A DNA stretch of 64,000 bases from Casuarina equisetifolia (Eukaryota > Streptophyta > Magnoliopsida > Fagales > Casuarinaceae). The stretch lies in NCBI GenBank assembly GCA_028551475.1, contig CM052357.1, positions 25,937,745 through 26,001,744 on the forward strand, given 5' to 3'. The notes below the pieces were generated by a model. It ran no database searches, was not told the DNA's origin, and saw only the letters and a program-made list of their open reading frames with translations. Positions within the stretch are counted from its first letter, which is position 1. Each line of letters begins with the position of its first letter. The position numbers were made by a program, and so were the translations under genes. Below, in pieces: positions 63,891-64,000 of the stretch.

Positions 63891-64000
63891 ATATTTAACT
63901 TAGAAGAACTCGCTGTTCAAGCATCCGGTAAGATTACAAGGTTGTGGGAGTATCCAAACTTAAAGGACAGTGTGATTAAAATAACGGAGTAGTTTTCCGA

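Overview
The window is nuclear DNA of a flowering plant, most likely a woody eudicot. The evidence is AT-rich intergenic DNA, short GT-AG introns in every large gene, plant-specific gene families (MYB3R, plant-type La, plant TauE/SafE, plant LC8) and nested LTR retrotransposons. I cannot name the species from sequence alone. Most gene models below were assembled by hand: exons were joined only where splice sites, reading phase and family conservation agreed.

Layout. (1) 1-1030 is a large foldback whose left arm runs off the window. It lies upstream of, or in the first intron of, an aspartate aminotransferase gene (1250-5198, +; its 5' exon or exons are outside the window). (2) 6005-11654 is a decayed Ty3/gypsy element with two LTRs and a TAAAT target duplication. 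(3) 12218-18932 (-) is an 11-exon R1R2R3-MYB (MYB3R) gene with a probable 5'UTR intron and a uORF that ends two bases before the main ATG. (4) 20332-20707 (-) is a two-exon LC8 dynein light chain. (5) 23608-29093 (-) is a 10-exon La protein gene with a 30-base poly-G run in intron 2. (6) 30896-34482 (-) is a six-exon CCDC25/NFACT-R-type gene with one probable GC-AG intron.

(7) 36742-46900 is a second gypsy remnant, split by a complete but mutated Ty1/copia element (37279-44319). The copia LTRs of about 1.2 kb each carry the remains of an open frame of about 285 codons with no family I recognise. The element is flanked by an unusually long 35-bp near-identical duplication of gypsy gag sequence. 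(8) 48186-53533 (-) holds a 47-residue protein resembling the serine palmitoyltransferase small subunit and a 12-exon TauE/SafE-family membrane transporter. (9) 59.6-64 kb is a decayed, deleted collinear copy of block 8: ssSPT-like pseudogene, TauE/SafE pseudogene and a copy of the 56.2-kb ORF. It records a tandem segmental duplication followed by pseudogenisation.

The genes form no pathway together. They look like ordinary housekeeping and regulatory loci (amino-acid metabolism, cell-cycle transcription, RNA chaperoning, microtubule-motor adaptor, sphingolipid synthesis, membrane transport) separated by transposon-rich DNA. No rRNA, tRNA or CRISPR features were seen.
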